64,000 nucleotides of DNA from Burkholderiales bacterium (GCA_030684405.1 JAUXYA010000032.1:44992-108991), one strand, 5' to 3'. Positions 42,935 through 52,648 are shown, counted from the first letter of the stretch. Notes: generated by a model not told the origin, from the sequence alone. Translations and numbers: made by a program.

Positions 42935-45904
42935 ATGTTCCCCCGTCCATCCCAACTCCAGACCCGCTTGAACGCCCCCACCGATACCCGGCCGCTGGCG
43001 GCCTCCAACGTTTCCGCACTTGCCGAAACGCTGGCCCGCCGTATCAGCGGCGAAGTCCGCTTCGACACCGCAGCGCGGGCAAGCTATTCAGCCGATGCCT
43101 CGAACTACCGCCAGATCCCGATTGGTGTGGTGCTCCCGCGCAGCGTTGACGACATCATCGAGACGGTCGATGTCTGCCGCGAATTCGGCGTACCGATCCT
43201 GCCGCGCGGTGGCGGCACTTCGCAGAACGGACAGTGCGTCAATGTTGCCGTAGTTATCGACACCTCGAAATACCTGAACCGCGTGCTCGAGGTCGACCCG
43301 GTCATGCGCACCGCAAGGGTGGAGCCGGGCGCCGTCTGCGACACGCTGCGTGATGCCGCCGAGCGGCACGCGCTGACCTTCGGTCCCGATCCGGCGACCC
43401 ACAGCCGCTGCACGCTGGGCGGCATGATCGGCAACAATTCCTGTGGCGCGCATTCGGTGATGGCGGGCAAGACCGTCGACAACGTCGAGACCCTCGACAT
43501 CCTCACCTGGGACGGCCTGCGCCTGAGCGTCGGCCCGACGTCCGAAGACGAGCTGGTACACATCATCCGCAGCGGCGGCCGTCGCGGCGAAATCTATCGC
43601 CGGCTGCGCGATCTGCGTGACAGGTATGCCGATCAGATCCGTGCGCGTTTCCCGAAAATCAAGCGCCGCGTTTCCGGCTATAACCTCGACCAGTTGCTGC
43701 CGGAAAACGGCTTCAACGTCGCGCGCGCGCTGGTCGGCACCGAAGGCACCTGCGTCATCACGCTGGAAGCGAAAACGCGGCTGGTGCCCAGCCCGCAGTC
43801 GCGGGTGATACTGGTGCTCGGCTATTCCGACATTTACCTGGCTGGCGATGCGGTGCCGGACATCCTGCCCTTCAAGCCTATTGCCACCGAAGGCCTCGAT
43901 GAGCGCATCATTGGCGGCCTGCGCGAGCGCGGCTTGCGTGGCGAGGACATCGCGTTGCTGCCGCCGGGAAATGCCTGGATCATGATCGAGTTCGGCGCGG
44001 ACAGCGTCGAAGCAGCAACGGCGCAGGCACAGGCGCTGATCGACCACTACAGCGGCAAGCCGGCGCCGGCAGTGAAACCCTCATCGTGGCTGATCTCCGA
44101 CCCTGCGATGTGCGAGCGCATCTGGACCATCCGCGAAACCGCCGCTTCGGCCACCGCGCTGGCCATACACCCGGACCAACCCGATCCCGTCGTCGGCTGG
44201 GAAGACGCCGCAGTCGATCCGCTGCGTCTCGGCGACTACCTGCGCGAGTTCCAGGCGCTGGTTGACCGCCACGGCTACAAGACCTCGCTCTACGGCCACT
44301 TTGGTGACGGCTGCATCCATGCGCGCATCACCTTCGACACGCGCTCGGTTGAGGGCATTCAGGTCTGGCGCAGCTTTCTGCGTCAGGCCGCCGAACTCGT
44401 CGTCAAGTACGGCGGTTCGCTGTCCGGCGAGCACGGCGACGGTCAGGCCAAAGCCGAGTTCCTGCCGATCATGTACGGCGAAGAGCTGATGCAGGCCTTT
44501 CGCGAGTTCAAGGCAATTTGGGATCCGGAGAACCGGATGAACCCGGGCAAGGTCATCGACCCCTTCCGCGCCGATGAAAACCTCAAGTACGGCCCCGACT
44601 ACCAGCCGTGGCGACCGGTGACGCAATTCACCTTTGCCAGCCTCGAAGGCCAGGGTTTCAATCGCGCGGTGGAGCGTTGCGTCGGCATGGGCAAGTGCCG
44701 CGCGCAGGCCGGCGGCGTGATGTGCCCAAGTTACCGCGCGACGCGCGAGGAGCGTTATTCGACCCGTGGCCGCGCACGGCTGCTCGGCGAAATGCTGCGC
44801 GGCGAGGTCATCCGCGACGGCTGGCAGAGCGAGGAAGTCCGCGAGGCACTGGACCTCTGTCTTGCCTGTAAGGGCTGCCGCAGCGACTGCCCGACCCATA
44901 CCGACATGGCCGCTTACAAGGCCGAGTTCCTGCACCATCACTACCTCGGTCGGCTGCGCCCGGTGCAGGCCTATACGATGGGTTGGATCAGCCGCTGGGC
45001 GCGCCTTGCTGCCGTCGCGCCGCGCCTGGTCAATCTGCTGACCCATGCGCCGGGGCTGTCAGCCCTGCTCAAGTTCGGCGCCGGGGTCGCGCGCCAGCGC
45101 GAGATCCCGAAGTTCGCGCGACGCAGTTTCCGCCGCTGGTTCCTGCGTCGCAAGCCGGCTGCACAGGGAGGGCGGGGCCGCGGCCGGATCATTCTGTGGG
45201 CCGACACCTTCAACAACCATTTCCACCCGGGATCGGCGGCCGCCGCTGTGGAGGTGCTCGAGGCCCTCGGATTCACGGTCACCGTACCCGGCCGCCAGCT
45301 GTGCTGCGGTCGGCCTCTCTATGACTTCGGAATGCTCGACACCGCGCGCAGCCACCTGCGCGAAATCCTCGACGTGCTGGGCAACGACATCCGTGCCGGC
45401 GTGCCGGTGGTCGGGCTCGAGCCGGCCTGCCTGTCGGTATTCCGCGATGAGTTGTTGAATTTTTTCCCGGACGACCCGCTGGCACGCCGCCTGAGCGCCC
45501 AGGTCCACCTGTTCAGCGATTTCCTGATGGCCATCCCCGACTGGGAGGCGCCGCAATTGGGCGGCGAAGCCCTGGTGCACGGACACTGCCACCAGAAGTC
45601 GGTCTTCGGCATGGCCGGCGAAATGGCACTGCTCAAGCGCCTTGGCATCCGTGCACGCAGCGTCGAGAGCGGCTGTTGCGGCATGGCCGGCGCCTTCGGC
45701 TTCAATGCCCGGCATTACGCAGTCTCGGTAAAGGCTGCCGAGGCCGCGCTGCTGCCCGCCGTCCGCGCTGCCGCAGAGCACACGATGATTGTCGCCAGTG
45801 GCTACAGCTGCCGCGAGCAGATCGCGCAACTGTCGGATCGCGACGCGCTGCATATTGCCGATGTCGTCGCCCTCGCACTGAAGCGCGCCCGCACTGCGGC
45901 CTGA
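42935..45904 (+). CDS. FAD-linked oxidase / Fe-S / CCG-domain oxidoreductase
   Basis: The 989-residue protein joins three modules. An FAD-binding PCMH domain (about residues 60-270) has PILPRGGGTSQNGQCVNV and GGMIGNNSCGAHSVMAG. A flavin-linked oxidase C-terminal domain extends to about 560 (HFGDGCIHARITFD, GEHGDGQAKAEFLP). A ferredoxin-like part has CVGMGKCRAQAGGVMCPSY and CLACKGCRSDCPTHTDMA, and two CCG-type Cys-rich repeats (LCCGRPLYD, GCCGMAGAFG). It resembles YdiJ/D-2-hydroxyglutarate dehydrogenase-like and glycolate-oxidase-like proteins that oxidise 2-hydroxyacids. Start codon 42935 is uncertain. Co-regulation with xsc is inferred from the shared operator. Confidence 0.88.
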   Translation: MFPRPSQLQTRLNAPTDTRPLAASNVSALAETLARRISGEVRFDTAARASYSADASNYRQIPIGVVLPRSVDDIIETVDVCREFGVPILPRGGGTSQNGQCVNVAVVIDTSKYLNRVLEVDPVMRTARVEPGAVCDTLRDAAERHALTFGPDPATHSRCTLGGMIGNNSCGAHSVMAGKTVDNVETLDILTWDGLRLSVGPTSEDELVHIIRSGGRRGEIYRRLRDLRDRYADQIRARFPKIKRRVSGYNLDQLLPENGFNVARALVGTEGTCVITLEAKTRLVPSPQSRVILVLGYSDIYLAGDAVPDILPFKPIATEGLDERIIGGLRERGLRGEDIALLPPGNAWIMIEFGADSVEAATAQAQALIDHYSGKPAPAVKPSSWLISDPAMCERIWTIRETAASATALAIHPDQPDPVVGWEDAAVDPLRLGDYLREFQALVDRHGYKTSLYGHFGDGCIHARITFDTRSVEGIQVWRSFLRQAAELVVKYGGSLSGEHGDGQAKAEFLPIMYGEELMQAFREFKAIWDPENRMNPGKVIDPFRADENLKYGPDYQPWRPVTQFTFASLEGQGFNRAVERCVGMGKCRAQAGGVMCPSYRATREERYSTRGRARLLGEMLRGEVIRDGWQSEEVREALDLCLACKGCRSDCPTHTDMAAYKAEFLHHHYLGRLRPVQAYTMGWISRWARLAAVAPRLVNLLTHAPGLSALLKFGAGVARQREIPKFARRSFRRWFLRRKPAAQGGRGRGRIILWADTFNNHFHPGSAAAAVEVLEALGFTVTVPGRQLCCGRPLYDFGMLDTARSHLREILDVLGNDIRAGVPVVGLEPACLSVFRDELLNFFPDDPLARRLSAQVHLFSDFLMAIPDWEAPQLGGEALVHGHCHQKSVFGMAGEMALLKRLGIRARSVESGCCGMAGAFGFNARHYAVSVKAAEAALLPAVRAAAEHTMIVASGYSCREQIAQLSDRDALHIADVVALALKRARTAA

Positions 45905-45913
45905 AACGCCGCC

Positions 45914-46690
45914 GTGGCCGGACTCGAATCCCTGTCACCCTGGCTGATCGCGTACGTCGCGATCGTGATTGCCGTCGCCGGCTGGATCCAGGGCGCGCTC
46001 GGCCTTGGCTTTCCGATGATCGCCACACCGCTGATCGCCGCCGCGACGAATATGCAGTTCGCCGTGGTGATGGTGCTGATCCCCTGCATCGCCACGGTCA
46101 TCGTCAGCATTCTGCGCAGCCCCGGCTTCGCCGGCATCCTTCAGCGCTTCTGGTGGATTTCGATTGTCGCGTTGCTGGGCGCCGCCGTCGGCGCCAGGCT
46201 GTTCGTGCTGTACCCGGGATTTCCCTACGCGCTGCTGCTGGCGGGCGTAATCCTGTTTTACCTGAACCTGCAGCGCCTCGGCCTGTCGCAGTGGCCGGTG
46301 ATGCAGCGTAATGAAAAGTCTTTCGGCTTGCTGTTCGGCTTCCTCGGGGGCTTGAGCGAATCGACCGCCAACATCGCGGCGCCGCCGCTGATCATCTATT
46401 ACCTCGGCATCGGCCTGCAGCCGCTGCTGCTGGTGCCGGCAATGAACATTTCCTTCTTTACCGGCAAGGTCACCCAGTTCGCGACGCTCGCGCCCAGCGG
46501 CATTGCGACCGCGGAGCAATGGCTGCTGACACTGCCGCTGGCGGTGGTCGCCACCATCGCCAGCTGGCAGGGCTCCAGCGTGCGCAGCCGCATCGACGGC
46601 GCGACCTATCGCGTGTGGATGCAGCGCATGCTGATGACCATGGCGCTGATCCTGCTCGTGCAGGTTGCCTGGGACTTTCTGCAGGCATGA
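45914..46690 (+). CDS. TauE/SafE-family sulfite exporter-like permease
   Basis: The 258-residue permease has about eight membrane helices with the family repeats AGWIQGALGLGFPMIATPLI and FGFLGGLSESTANIAAPPLI. TauE/SafE proteins export sulfite or sulfoacetate, or move other organosulfur compounds. It begins with a GTG 9 bp after the oxidoreductase stop and so is in the same unit as that gene. Linkage to xsc makes sulfite export the likely role. Confidence 0.85.
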   Translation: MAGLESLSPWLIAYVAIVIAVAGWIQGALGLGFPMIATPLIAAATNMQFAVVMVLIPCIATVIVSILRSPGFAGILQRFWWISIVALLGAAVGARLFVLYPGFPYALLLAGVILFYLNLQRLGLSQWPVMQRNEKSFGLLFGFLGGLSESTANIAAPPLIIYYLGIGLQPLLLVPAMNISFFTGKVTQFATLAPSGIATAEQWLLTLPLAVVATIASWQGSSVRSRIDGATYRVWMQRMLMTMALILLVQVAWDFLQA

Positions 46691-46693
46691 AAA

Positions 46694-46713
46694 AAGCCGG
46701 CGCTTGCCGGCTT
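46694..46713. terminator. Terminator between the TauE-like gene and grxD
   Basis: The stem AAGCCGGC/GCCGGCTT with loop GCTT lies between the convergent TauE-like and grxD genes. A six-base A run at 46690-46695 gives a T tail for the minus-strand transcript, so it mainly terminates grxD. Confidence 0.85.
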
Positions 46714-46733
46714 CTCCGGGGGACAGGACGAAT

Positions 46734-47042
46734 TCAGCCCTGCAGCACCTTTTGCAGCTCGCCGCTCTGGTACATCTCCGACACGATGTCGGAGCCGCCA
46801 ACGAACTCGCCGTTGACATAGAGCTGGGGAATGGTCGGCCAGTTGGCGTATTGCTTGATGCCCTGGCGGATTTCCGGATCCTCGAGCACGTTTACGGTAA
46901 AGGGCTTATCGACGCCGCAGGCGCGCAGGATGTTGACCGCGTTTGCCGAGAAGCCGCACTGCGGAAAATCGGGTGAGCCTTTCATGTACAGCACGACCTT
47001 GTGACTGGTGACCTGATTTTTGATGGTGTCCTGAACCGACAT
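46734..47042 (-). CDS. grxD: Monothiol glutaredoxin (Grx4 type)
   Basis: The 102-residue protein has the monothiol active site PQCGFSANAV and the glutathione-binding WPTIPQLYVNGEFVGGSDIV. Such proteins carry and transfer Fe-S clusters. The ATG at 47042 gives the family start (VQDTIKNQVTSHKVVLYMKG). It ends the hemA-prfA-prmC-grxD order common in betaproteobacteria. Confidence 0.96.
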   Translation of the reverse strand: MSVQDTIKNQVTSHKVVLYMKGSPDFPQCGFSANAVNILRACGVDKPFTVNVLEDPEIRQGIKQYANWPTIPQLYVNGEFVGGSDIVSEMYQSGELQKVLQG

Positions 47043-47107
47043 GGGGAAACTCCTGAACTTGACTAAAACGATCGGGATTGGAAGTTTAACGAGGCAAGGC
47101 AGCACGG

Positions 47108-47746
47108 TCAACGGGCGGGAGCATCATTCTGCCCCTCGCGCAGCGCCGCCAGCAGCGCTTTCGGCATCAGTTGCAGGCCGAACACCTCGAGCGCCGCCGA
47201 CTCCATCATCTCGGCCTCCCAACAGAAGCGGCGCTCAATGCGCTCATATTCGCCGCGCCCGATGTCGCAATGCCGCGGATCGCTGGTGACCAGCAGCTTG
47301 CGGCAAGTGTTGGGGCGGACTTCGTACACCGCACAGGCGCCGTTTGCGTCGAGAAACACGCAGGCCTGATCGACCGCCGGCTGCTCGCGCCAGCTTTCGA
47401 CGCTGTGGCAACTTTGGCGCTCAAGCCGCTCAATGTCGAGCGGCCGGCCTGCAGCACGCTGATGATCGACCAGCAAGGCCGCTTCCTGCACCCGAATTTC
47501 CACCGGACCGTTGCAGCAATGACTACAGCCGCGGCGGCAACTGACCGCTTCAAAACCAGGCAATCGCCGATTGTCTTCGAGCAGCGCATCCATCTCGGCA
47601 TGCGCCGCGCGCGCGAGTGCCAGCGGCTCTTCTGCAGCCGCGGCACGGAACCGCCTGACATGACCCTCGTAGAGTCCGCGCAAATAGGCTATCTGGCGCA
47701 GCCGGCGCGCCGCGCGGTCCTGCGGATCATCGCCCCCTTCAGCCAT
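47108..47746 (-). CDS. YkgJ-family zinc/Fe-S cluster protein
   Basis: The 212-residue protein has the Cys-cluster pattern of the YkgJ/DUF family: CRRGCSHCCNGPVEI, then ACVFLDANGACAVYEVRP and NTCRKLLVTSDPRHC. The clustered Cys residues probably bind Zn or Fe-S. Function is unknown. The ATG at 47746 overlaps the prmC stop by eight bases. Confidence 0.83.
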   Translation of the reverse strand: MAEGGDDPQDRAARRLRQIAYLRGLYEGHVRRFRAAAAEEPLALARAAHAEMDALLEDNRRLPGFEAVSCRRGCSHCCNGPVEIRVQEAALLVDHQRAAGRPLDIERLERQSCHSVESWREQPAVDQACVFLDANGACAVYEVRPNTCRKLLVTSDPRHCDIGRGEYERIERRFCWEAEMMESAALEVFGLQLMPKALLAALREGQNDAPAR

Positions 47747-48578
47747 CGCCGTCCTCCGCCATCCGGCCACCACTGACGCGCAGGATGCCGGCAAGGTCGC
47801 GTGCTGAAAACACTTCGCGATAACCCGTCTGCTGCAGCAGGGCGGTGGAGGCGGCATGCTGATCGTAGCCATGTTCGAACAGCAGCCAGCCGCCGGGTAC
47901 AAGATGCTCGGGCGCGGAGGCGACGATGCGGCGAATGTCGGCAAGCCCGTCGTCACCCGCGACCAGCGCCGCACGCGGCTCAAAGCGCAGGTCGCCCTGC
48001 GCAAGATGGGCGTCCCCCGTGGCGATGTACGGTGGATTCGACGCGACCAAATCAAAGCGCTGACCGGATAGCGCCGCAAACCAGTCGCTGGCAAGCAGCG
48101 TCGTGTTGGCAGGCGCCCAGCGTCGCGCATTCGCGCGCGCGACATCCAGCGCTTCAGCCGACGCATCGACCAGCGTAACCCGCAGGTCGGGACGTTCCGC
48201 GGCCAGCGTCACACCGATGCAGCCACTGCCGGTGCCGAGATCAAGCACTGCGCCGCCACGTGGCAGGCGCTGCAGCGCGAGTTCGACCAGCATTTCCGTT
48301 TCCGGACGCGGGATCAGCACTGCGGGGCCCACCGCAAACTCGCGGCCGTAGAACTCGCGCTTGCCGGTGATATAGGCCACCGGTTCTCCGGCGACACGGC
48401 GCGCGACCTGCGCCCGCAAGTTCTGCACATCACCATCGGTGCAGACTTCCTCGCCGTGCGCGATCAACCAGGCGACGTCGCGCTGCAACTGATGGCGCAG
48501 CAGCAGGCGCGCTTCACTGCGGCCGATCACCGCCTGAGCCTCGGCCAACAAAGTGCCAATGGTCATCGCGACCCGCAT
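47739..48578 (-). CDS. prmC: Release-factor glutamine methyltransferase
   Basis: The 279-residue SAM enzyme methylates the Gln of the GGQ motif in release factors. It has VLDLGTGSGCIGVTLAAERP, LVASNPPYIATGD (the NPPY catalytic motif) and YITGKREFYGREFAVGPAVLIPRPETEMLV. It directly follows its substrate gene prfA. An ATG four codons later (48566) is an alternative start. The dispersed AT-rich repeat core precedes the ATG. Confidence 0.95.
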   Translation of the reverse strand: MRVAMTIGTLLAEAQAVIGRSEARLLLRHQLQRDVAWLIAHGEEVCTDGDVQNLRAQVARRVAGEPVAYITGKREFYGREFAVGPAVLIPRPETEMLVELALQRLPRGGAVLDLGTGSGCIGVTLAAERPDLRVTLVDASAEALDVARANARRWAPANTTLLASDWFAALSGQRFDLVASNPPYIATGDAHLAQGDLRFEPRAALVAGDDGLADIRRIVASAPEHLVPGGWLLFEHGYDQHAASTALLQQTGYREVFSARDLAGILRVSGGRMAEDGDG

Positions 48579-48584
48579 AAATAA

Positions 48585-48597
48585 TTAATAAAATCAA
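48585..48597 (+). repeat. Dispersed AT-rich repeat core, copy E
   Basis: TTAATAAAATCAA lies in the 23-bp gap between prfA and prmC and differs by one base from the core at 36035-36047. It is in plus orientation. Confidence 0.5.
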
Positions 48598-48601
48598 TAT
48601 C

Positions 48602-49690
48602 TTACATTTGGTTCTCGGCGGCGAGCTCGGCCAGTTGCTCGGCCTGGTGCTCGGCGGCAAGCGCATCGACCAGTTCGTCAAGATCGCCGTCGATGAGCTG
48701 CGCGATCTTGTACAGCGTCAGGTTGATGCGATGATCGGTGACGCGGCCCTGCGGAAAATTGTAGGTGCGAATGCGCTCGGAACGGTCACCACTGCCGACC
48801 AGCGACTTGCGCGTCGCCGCCTCCTTCGCTTGCTGCTCGCGCAGTTGCCGGTCATTCAACCGTGCCGCCAGCACCGCCAGCGCGCGAGCCCTGTTCTTGT
48901 GCTGCGAGCGGTCATCCTGGCATTCGACGACCAGCCCCGTGGGCAGGTGGGTGATGCGGATTGCCGAATCGGTCTTGTTGACGTGTTGGCCACCGGCGCC
49001 GGAGGCGCGGAACGTGTCGATGCGCAGATCAGCCGGATTGAGCACCACTTCGACCAGTTCGTCGGCCTCAGGCATCACCGCGACGGTACAGGCGGAAGTG
49101 TGGATACGGCCCTGCGTTTCAGTTACCGGAACACGCTGCACGCGATGGCCGCCAGATTCGAATTTCAATTTCGAATACGCGCCATTGCCGACGATGCGGG
49201 CAATGATCTCGCGATAGCCTCCCAGGCCCGATGGGCTTTCCGAAATCACCTCGACCTGCCAGCGCTTGCGCTCGGCATAGCGCGCGTACATGCGGAACAG
49301 TTCGGCCGCGAACAGCGCCGACTCGTCGCCGCCGGTGCCGGCGCGTACCTCGAGAAAAATGTTGCGCTCGTCGTTGGGATCCTTCGGCAACAGCAGTTTC
49401 TGCAGATCGGCCTCGAAACCCTCGATGCGCGCCTTGGTTTCGGCAATCTCGGCTTCGGCGAAATCGCGCATCGCCGGATCGCCTGCCATTTCCTCCGCAG
49501 TCTTCAGATCGCCGAGGCTCTCCTGATACCGGCGATACAGCGCCACCACCGGTTCAAGCTCGGCGTGCTCGCGCGTCAGCCGGCGGTAGTGATCCATGTC
49601 CGCGGTAATGTTCTCCGTGTTCAACAGGCGACCGACCTCCGCCATACGCATGGAGAGCTGGTCGAGTTTGGAGGCGATGCTGGGTTTCAT
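48602..49690 (-). CDS. prfA: Peptide chain release factor 1
   Basis: The 362-residue factor releases peptides at UAA and UAG. It has the anticodon-like PxT region ([20 protein letters not shown]) and the catalytic GGQ in [17 protein letters not shown]. It sits between hemA and prmC in the usual order. Confidence 0.97.
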   Translation of the reverse strand: MKPSIASKLDQLSMRMAEVGRLLNTENITADMDHYRRLTREHAELEPVVALYRRYQESLGDLKTAEEMAGDPAMRDFAEAEIAETKARIEGFEADLQKLLLPKDPNDERNIFLEVRAGTGGDESALFAAELFRMYARYAERKRWQVEVISESPSGLGGYREIIARIVGNGAYSKLKFESGGHRVQRVPVTETQGRIHTSACTVAVMPEADELVEVVLNPADLRIDTFRASGAGGQHVNKTDSAIRITHLPTGLVVECQDDRSQHKNRARALAVLAARLNDRQLREQQAKEAATRKSLVGSGDRSERIRTYNFPQGRVTDHRINLTLYKIAQLIDGDLDELVDALAAEHQAEQLAELAAENQM

Positions 49691-49739
49691 GGTGAACGGC
49701 AGTGGTGGCCGCGCGGCACTGGCGCAGCCCGCGCGGCGC

Positions 49740-50993
49740 CTACTCGGGCCGCTGGATCTGGTAGAGCCGCGCGATCAGCGCGGCAAGTTCGTCGCGCTCG
49801 TCCTGCGCGGCGTGGTTCAGCGCATGCGAAGGCGGATGCATGAACTTGTTGGTCAGCGCCCGCGACAGCTCGTCAATCACCTGCTGCGGCTCTGCGCCGC
49901 GCGCAAGGTGGCGCTGCGCGCGTTCGAGGGCGTGGCGCCGCGCCCGCTCGGCGCTGTCGCGCAGCGCGCGGATGGTCGGCACCAGCTCGCGATTGCCCAG
50001 CCAGTGCATGAAGTCCGATACCTGGTTCTCGATGATGATCTCGGCCTGGGCCACTGCGTTGCTGCGCTGGTCCATGCCCTCACGTGCGATCTGTCCGAGG
50101 TCGTCCACGGTGTAGAGAAAAGCGTCATCCAGCTCGCCGACCTCAGCCTCGATATCGCGCGGCACCGCCAGGTCGAACATCAGCATCGGCCGGTGCTTGC
50201 GCGCCTTCAGCGCACTTTCCATCAGGCCCTTGCCGATGATCGGCAGCGGGCTCGCGGTGCAGCAGATCACGATGTCGTACAACGCAAGCTGGGCGGCAAT
50301 GTCATTGAGCGGCAGGAAATGGCCGAAATAACGATCGGCGAGCTGCTGCGCGCGCGCGGTCGTGCGGTTGGCGAAAGTCATGCGCTTCGGATGGTGCGCG
50401 GCGAAATGCGTCGCCGCGAGCTCGATCATTTCCCCGGCGCCGACGAACAGCACGCTTTGCCCGGCAACGCTCGGATAGATGCGCTCCGCCAGGCGCACCG
50501 CGGCGGCGGCCATCGACACCGTGCTGGCGCCGATGTTGGTTTCGCTGCGTACCGTCTTGGCCACCGAAAACGTGCGCTGGAACAGCTTGTTGAGCAGCCA
50601 GCCCATGGTGCCGGCGGACTCCGCGGAGCGCACCGCGCTCTTGAACTGACCGAGGATCTGCGCCTCGCCCAGTACCATCGAATCGAGGCCGCTGGCGACG
50701 CGGAAGGCGTGCTTGACCGCACGGTCCTGCGGCAGCTCGTAGAGATAAGGCTGAATCTGTGCCGGTTTGAGGCGGTGGTAATCCGCGAGCCAGTCAACGG
50801 CAATGCCGGGGTCCGCTGTCGAGCAGTAGACCTCCGTACGGTTGCAGGTGGAGATGATTGCCGCCTCACTGACCGGACGGCGATCGACCAGGTCGCGCAG
50901 CGCCTGGGTCAGCTGTTCAGCGTGGAATACCACCCGCTCGCGCACATCCAGCGGCGCGGTCTGATGGTTTAGTCCGAAGGCGAACAGCGGCAT
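49740..50993 (-). CDS. hemA: Glutamyl-tRNA reductase
   Basis: The 417-residue enzyme starts tetrapyrrole synthesis by reducing Glu-tRNA to glutamate-1-semialdehyde. The catalytic Cys50 lies in [12 protein letters not shown], followed by [37 protein letters not shown] (NADPH fold) and a C-terminal dimerisation helix. The ATG at 50993 places Cys at position 50, as in the family. Confidence 0.96.
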   Translation of the reverse strand: MPLFAFGLNHQTAPLDVRERVVFHAEQLTQALRDLVDRRPVSEAAIISTCNRTEVYCSTADPGIAVDWLADYHRLKPAQIQPYLYELPQDRAVKHAFRVASGLDSMVLGEAQILGQFKSAVRSAESAGTMGWLLNKLFQRTFSVAKTVRSETNIGASTVSMAAAAVRLAERIYPSVAGQSVLFVGAGEMIELAATHFAAHHPKRMTFANRTTARAQQLADRYFGHFLPLNDIAAQLALYDIVICCTASPLPIIGKGLMESALKARKHRPMLMFDLAVPRDIEAEVGELDDAFLYTVDDLGQIAREGMDQRSNAVAQAEIIIENQVSDFMHWLGNRELVPTIRALRDSAERARRHALERAQRHLARGAEPQQVIDELSRALTNKFMHPPSHALNHAAQDERDELAALIARLYQIQRPE

Positions 50994-51177
50994 GTCAGCG
51001 ATGTCGCGCGGAGCGACTGGCACCGAAAAAGGCCTTGCATTTTAACTGCTTAGCCCACCTGTCGCCACTCGCAAGGCGCGTGGACCGATCCGCTACACGG
51101 CCTCCGGCAGCCGCCGGAAAGCAGCAGCCTTTAGAATCCCGGTTCCCTGTCAACACAGCGTGGAGCCCGGATCCCTC

Positions 51178-51945
51178 ATGTCCAGCAGAACCAGCGATGT
51201 CAAAACCGTCAGCATCGACAACGGCGTCGCCGTCGTCACCCTCAACCGCCCGCAGGTCATGAACGCTCTGAACCTGCGCCTGCGTGAGGAAATCATGGCG
51301 CTGTGCAGCGACCTCGACGCCGACCCGGAAGTCGGCGTCATCATCTTCACCGGAGCGGGTGATCGCGCCTTCTGCGCCGGCGCCGACCTCAAGGAACGCG
51401 GCCAGCGGACCACGCAGGAGATGTATGACGAGCGGCGCTTTTTCCGCGGCAAATGGATCAGTGCGGTCGCCGGAATCGCCAAACCGACCATCGCCGCCAT
51501 CAACGGCTACTGCCTCGGCGGCGGACTCGAAGTGGCGCTGCAGTGTGACCTGCGCATCGCCTCGGACAACGCGCGTTTCGGGCTGCCCGAAGTGACGCTG
51601 GGCTTCCTGCCCGGCGGCGGCGGCACCCAGCGCCTGCCGCGCCTGATCGGGCTGCAGAAAGCCAAGGAAATGATCCTGACCGGGCGACACATCGATGCCG
51701 CGGAAGCGGAACGGCTGGGCATCGTGCTGCGCGTGGTCACGCGCGAACAGCTGATGCCCGCGGCAATGGAACTGGCTCAGGCCATCGCGAAAAATCCGCG
51801 CATCGCCGTGCTGCAGGCCAAGGTCGCGCTCAACGCCTCGCAGGAAACGATGCTGTCCGGCGGGCTGCAAGCGGAGAACGAAGCCTGGCTGCCCTGCCTG
51901 CTGTCGGACACCTGGAAAGCGAAGCTGGAACGCTTCAAGGACTAG
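51178..51945 (+). CDS. Enoyl-CoA hydratase/isomerase family protein
   Basis: This 255-residue crotonase has the oxyanion-hole motifs GAGDRAFCAGADLKERG and AAINGYCLGGGLEVALQCD. PEVTLGFLPGGGGTQRLPRL supplies one hydratase Glu. It could act in beta-oxidation or as a methylglutaconyl/cyclohexenyl hydratase, and the specific substrate is not shown. The ATG at 51178 lies 185 bp from the divergent hemA start. Confidence 0.88.
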   Translation: MSSRTSDVKTVSIDNGVAVVTLNRPQVMNALNLRLREEIMALCSDLDADPEVGVIIFTGAGDRAFCAGADLKERGQRTTQEMYDERRFFRGKWISAVAGIAKPTIAAINGYCLGGGLEVALQCDLRIASDNARFGLPEVTLGFLPGGGGTQRLPRLIGLQKAKEMILTGRHIDAAEAERLGIVLRVVTREQLMPAAMELAQAIAKNPRIAVLQAKVALNASQETMLSGGLQAENEAWLPCLLSDTWKAKLERFKD

Positions 51946-51960
51946 CGCAAGGAATCGTGT

Positions 51961-51979
51961 CCAGCCCGGACCGGGCTGG
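51961..51979 (+). terminator. Hairpin after the enoyl-CoA hydratase gene
   Basis: The stem CCAGCCCG/CGGGCTGG with loop GAC lies 16 bp after the stop codon. The T tail is weak. Confidence 0.55.
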
Positions 51980-52400
51980 ATTTGAAGCACCCTTCCCACA
52001 CCAGAGTCCGTTCGCCGCAGCCGACGTCGGCAGCCGATGCGAGGGTTGGGTGCTCGCAGGTCAGCGCGCACGGAACTGCCGTATGGTGCCGCGTCGCTAC
52101 AGCCCGTGCAGATAGAAGCGATCATCCGCTTCGGCAATAAAGCCGGCCGCGCGCTTATGCATTTGACGGCATAGGCGCCGAAGCCCCCGATTGAACCTCA
52201 TTAACCTGTTGTTTTATTGAGTTCATTCGCGAACGCTCCGCCCATGCCTGTTTTATCGAGAGTTGCATAAATAATGACAAAAACATGCCTCTGACGAGGC
52301 TGTCATGTTTTTGGAAAAACTCAATAATTGACTCATGCATTCCGTTTTATTTTCCGGGAAGGACCAAGTCGCCGGAAATGTTTACAGGAGGGCTACATTC
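51980..52400. other. AT-rich intergenic region with inverted repeats
   Basis: No credible gene is seen. A 61-codon frame on the minus strand (52155-52340) has no family resemblance. The stretch contains the inverted repeat CAAAAACATG (52278-52287) / CATGTTTTTG (52304-52313), with a CCTC/GAGG inner stem. A wider pair, TTATTGAGTT (52214-52223) / AACTCAATAA (52318-52327), encloses it. Base composition is lower in GC than the flanks, so it may be an insertion scar upstream of the toxin-antitoxin remnants. Confidence 0.5.
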
Positions 52401-52648
52401 ATGAGTGAAACCGTGGCGTTGCGGCTGGACACTGAAACCCGGAAGCGGCTGGACCAACTGGCCAAAACCACCGAGCGCAGCCGCTCGGCACTGGCGGCGG
52501 AAGCTGTCAAACAATTCCTCGAGCTCAACAGATTGCCGCCATCCGCGAGGGCGAGCAGCAGGCGAATGCCGGTCAGTTCATCGACCATGCCCGGCTGAAA
52601 AAGAAATGGGAGAAAAAGCTTGCGGCTGCGGTGGACAAGGCTCGCTGA
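52401..52648 (+). pseudogene. Frameshifted ribbon-helix-helix antitoxin
   Basis: From the ATG at 52401, behind a strong CAGGAGGG site, the frame reads SETVALRLDTETRKRLDQLA and AKTTERSRSALAAEAVKQFL. This is a CopG/ParD-type ribbon-helix-helix DNA-binding domain with its conserved linker. After LELN (52530) the family sequence continues in another frame as IAAIREGEQQANAGQFIDHA and LKKKWEKKL, ending at 52648. Comparison with the usual FLELNxWQIAAIREG suggests a small internal deletion near 52531. The first frame instead runs to a stop at 52598 with an unrelated tail. The toxin-neutralising half is therefore lost. Confidence 0.75.

Noticed and set aside
52155..52340. A 61-codon minus-strand frame
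   Set aside because: It overlaps the inverted repeats of an AT-rich stretch and has no family resemblance.
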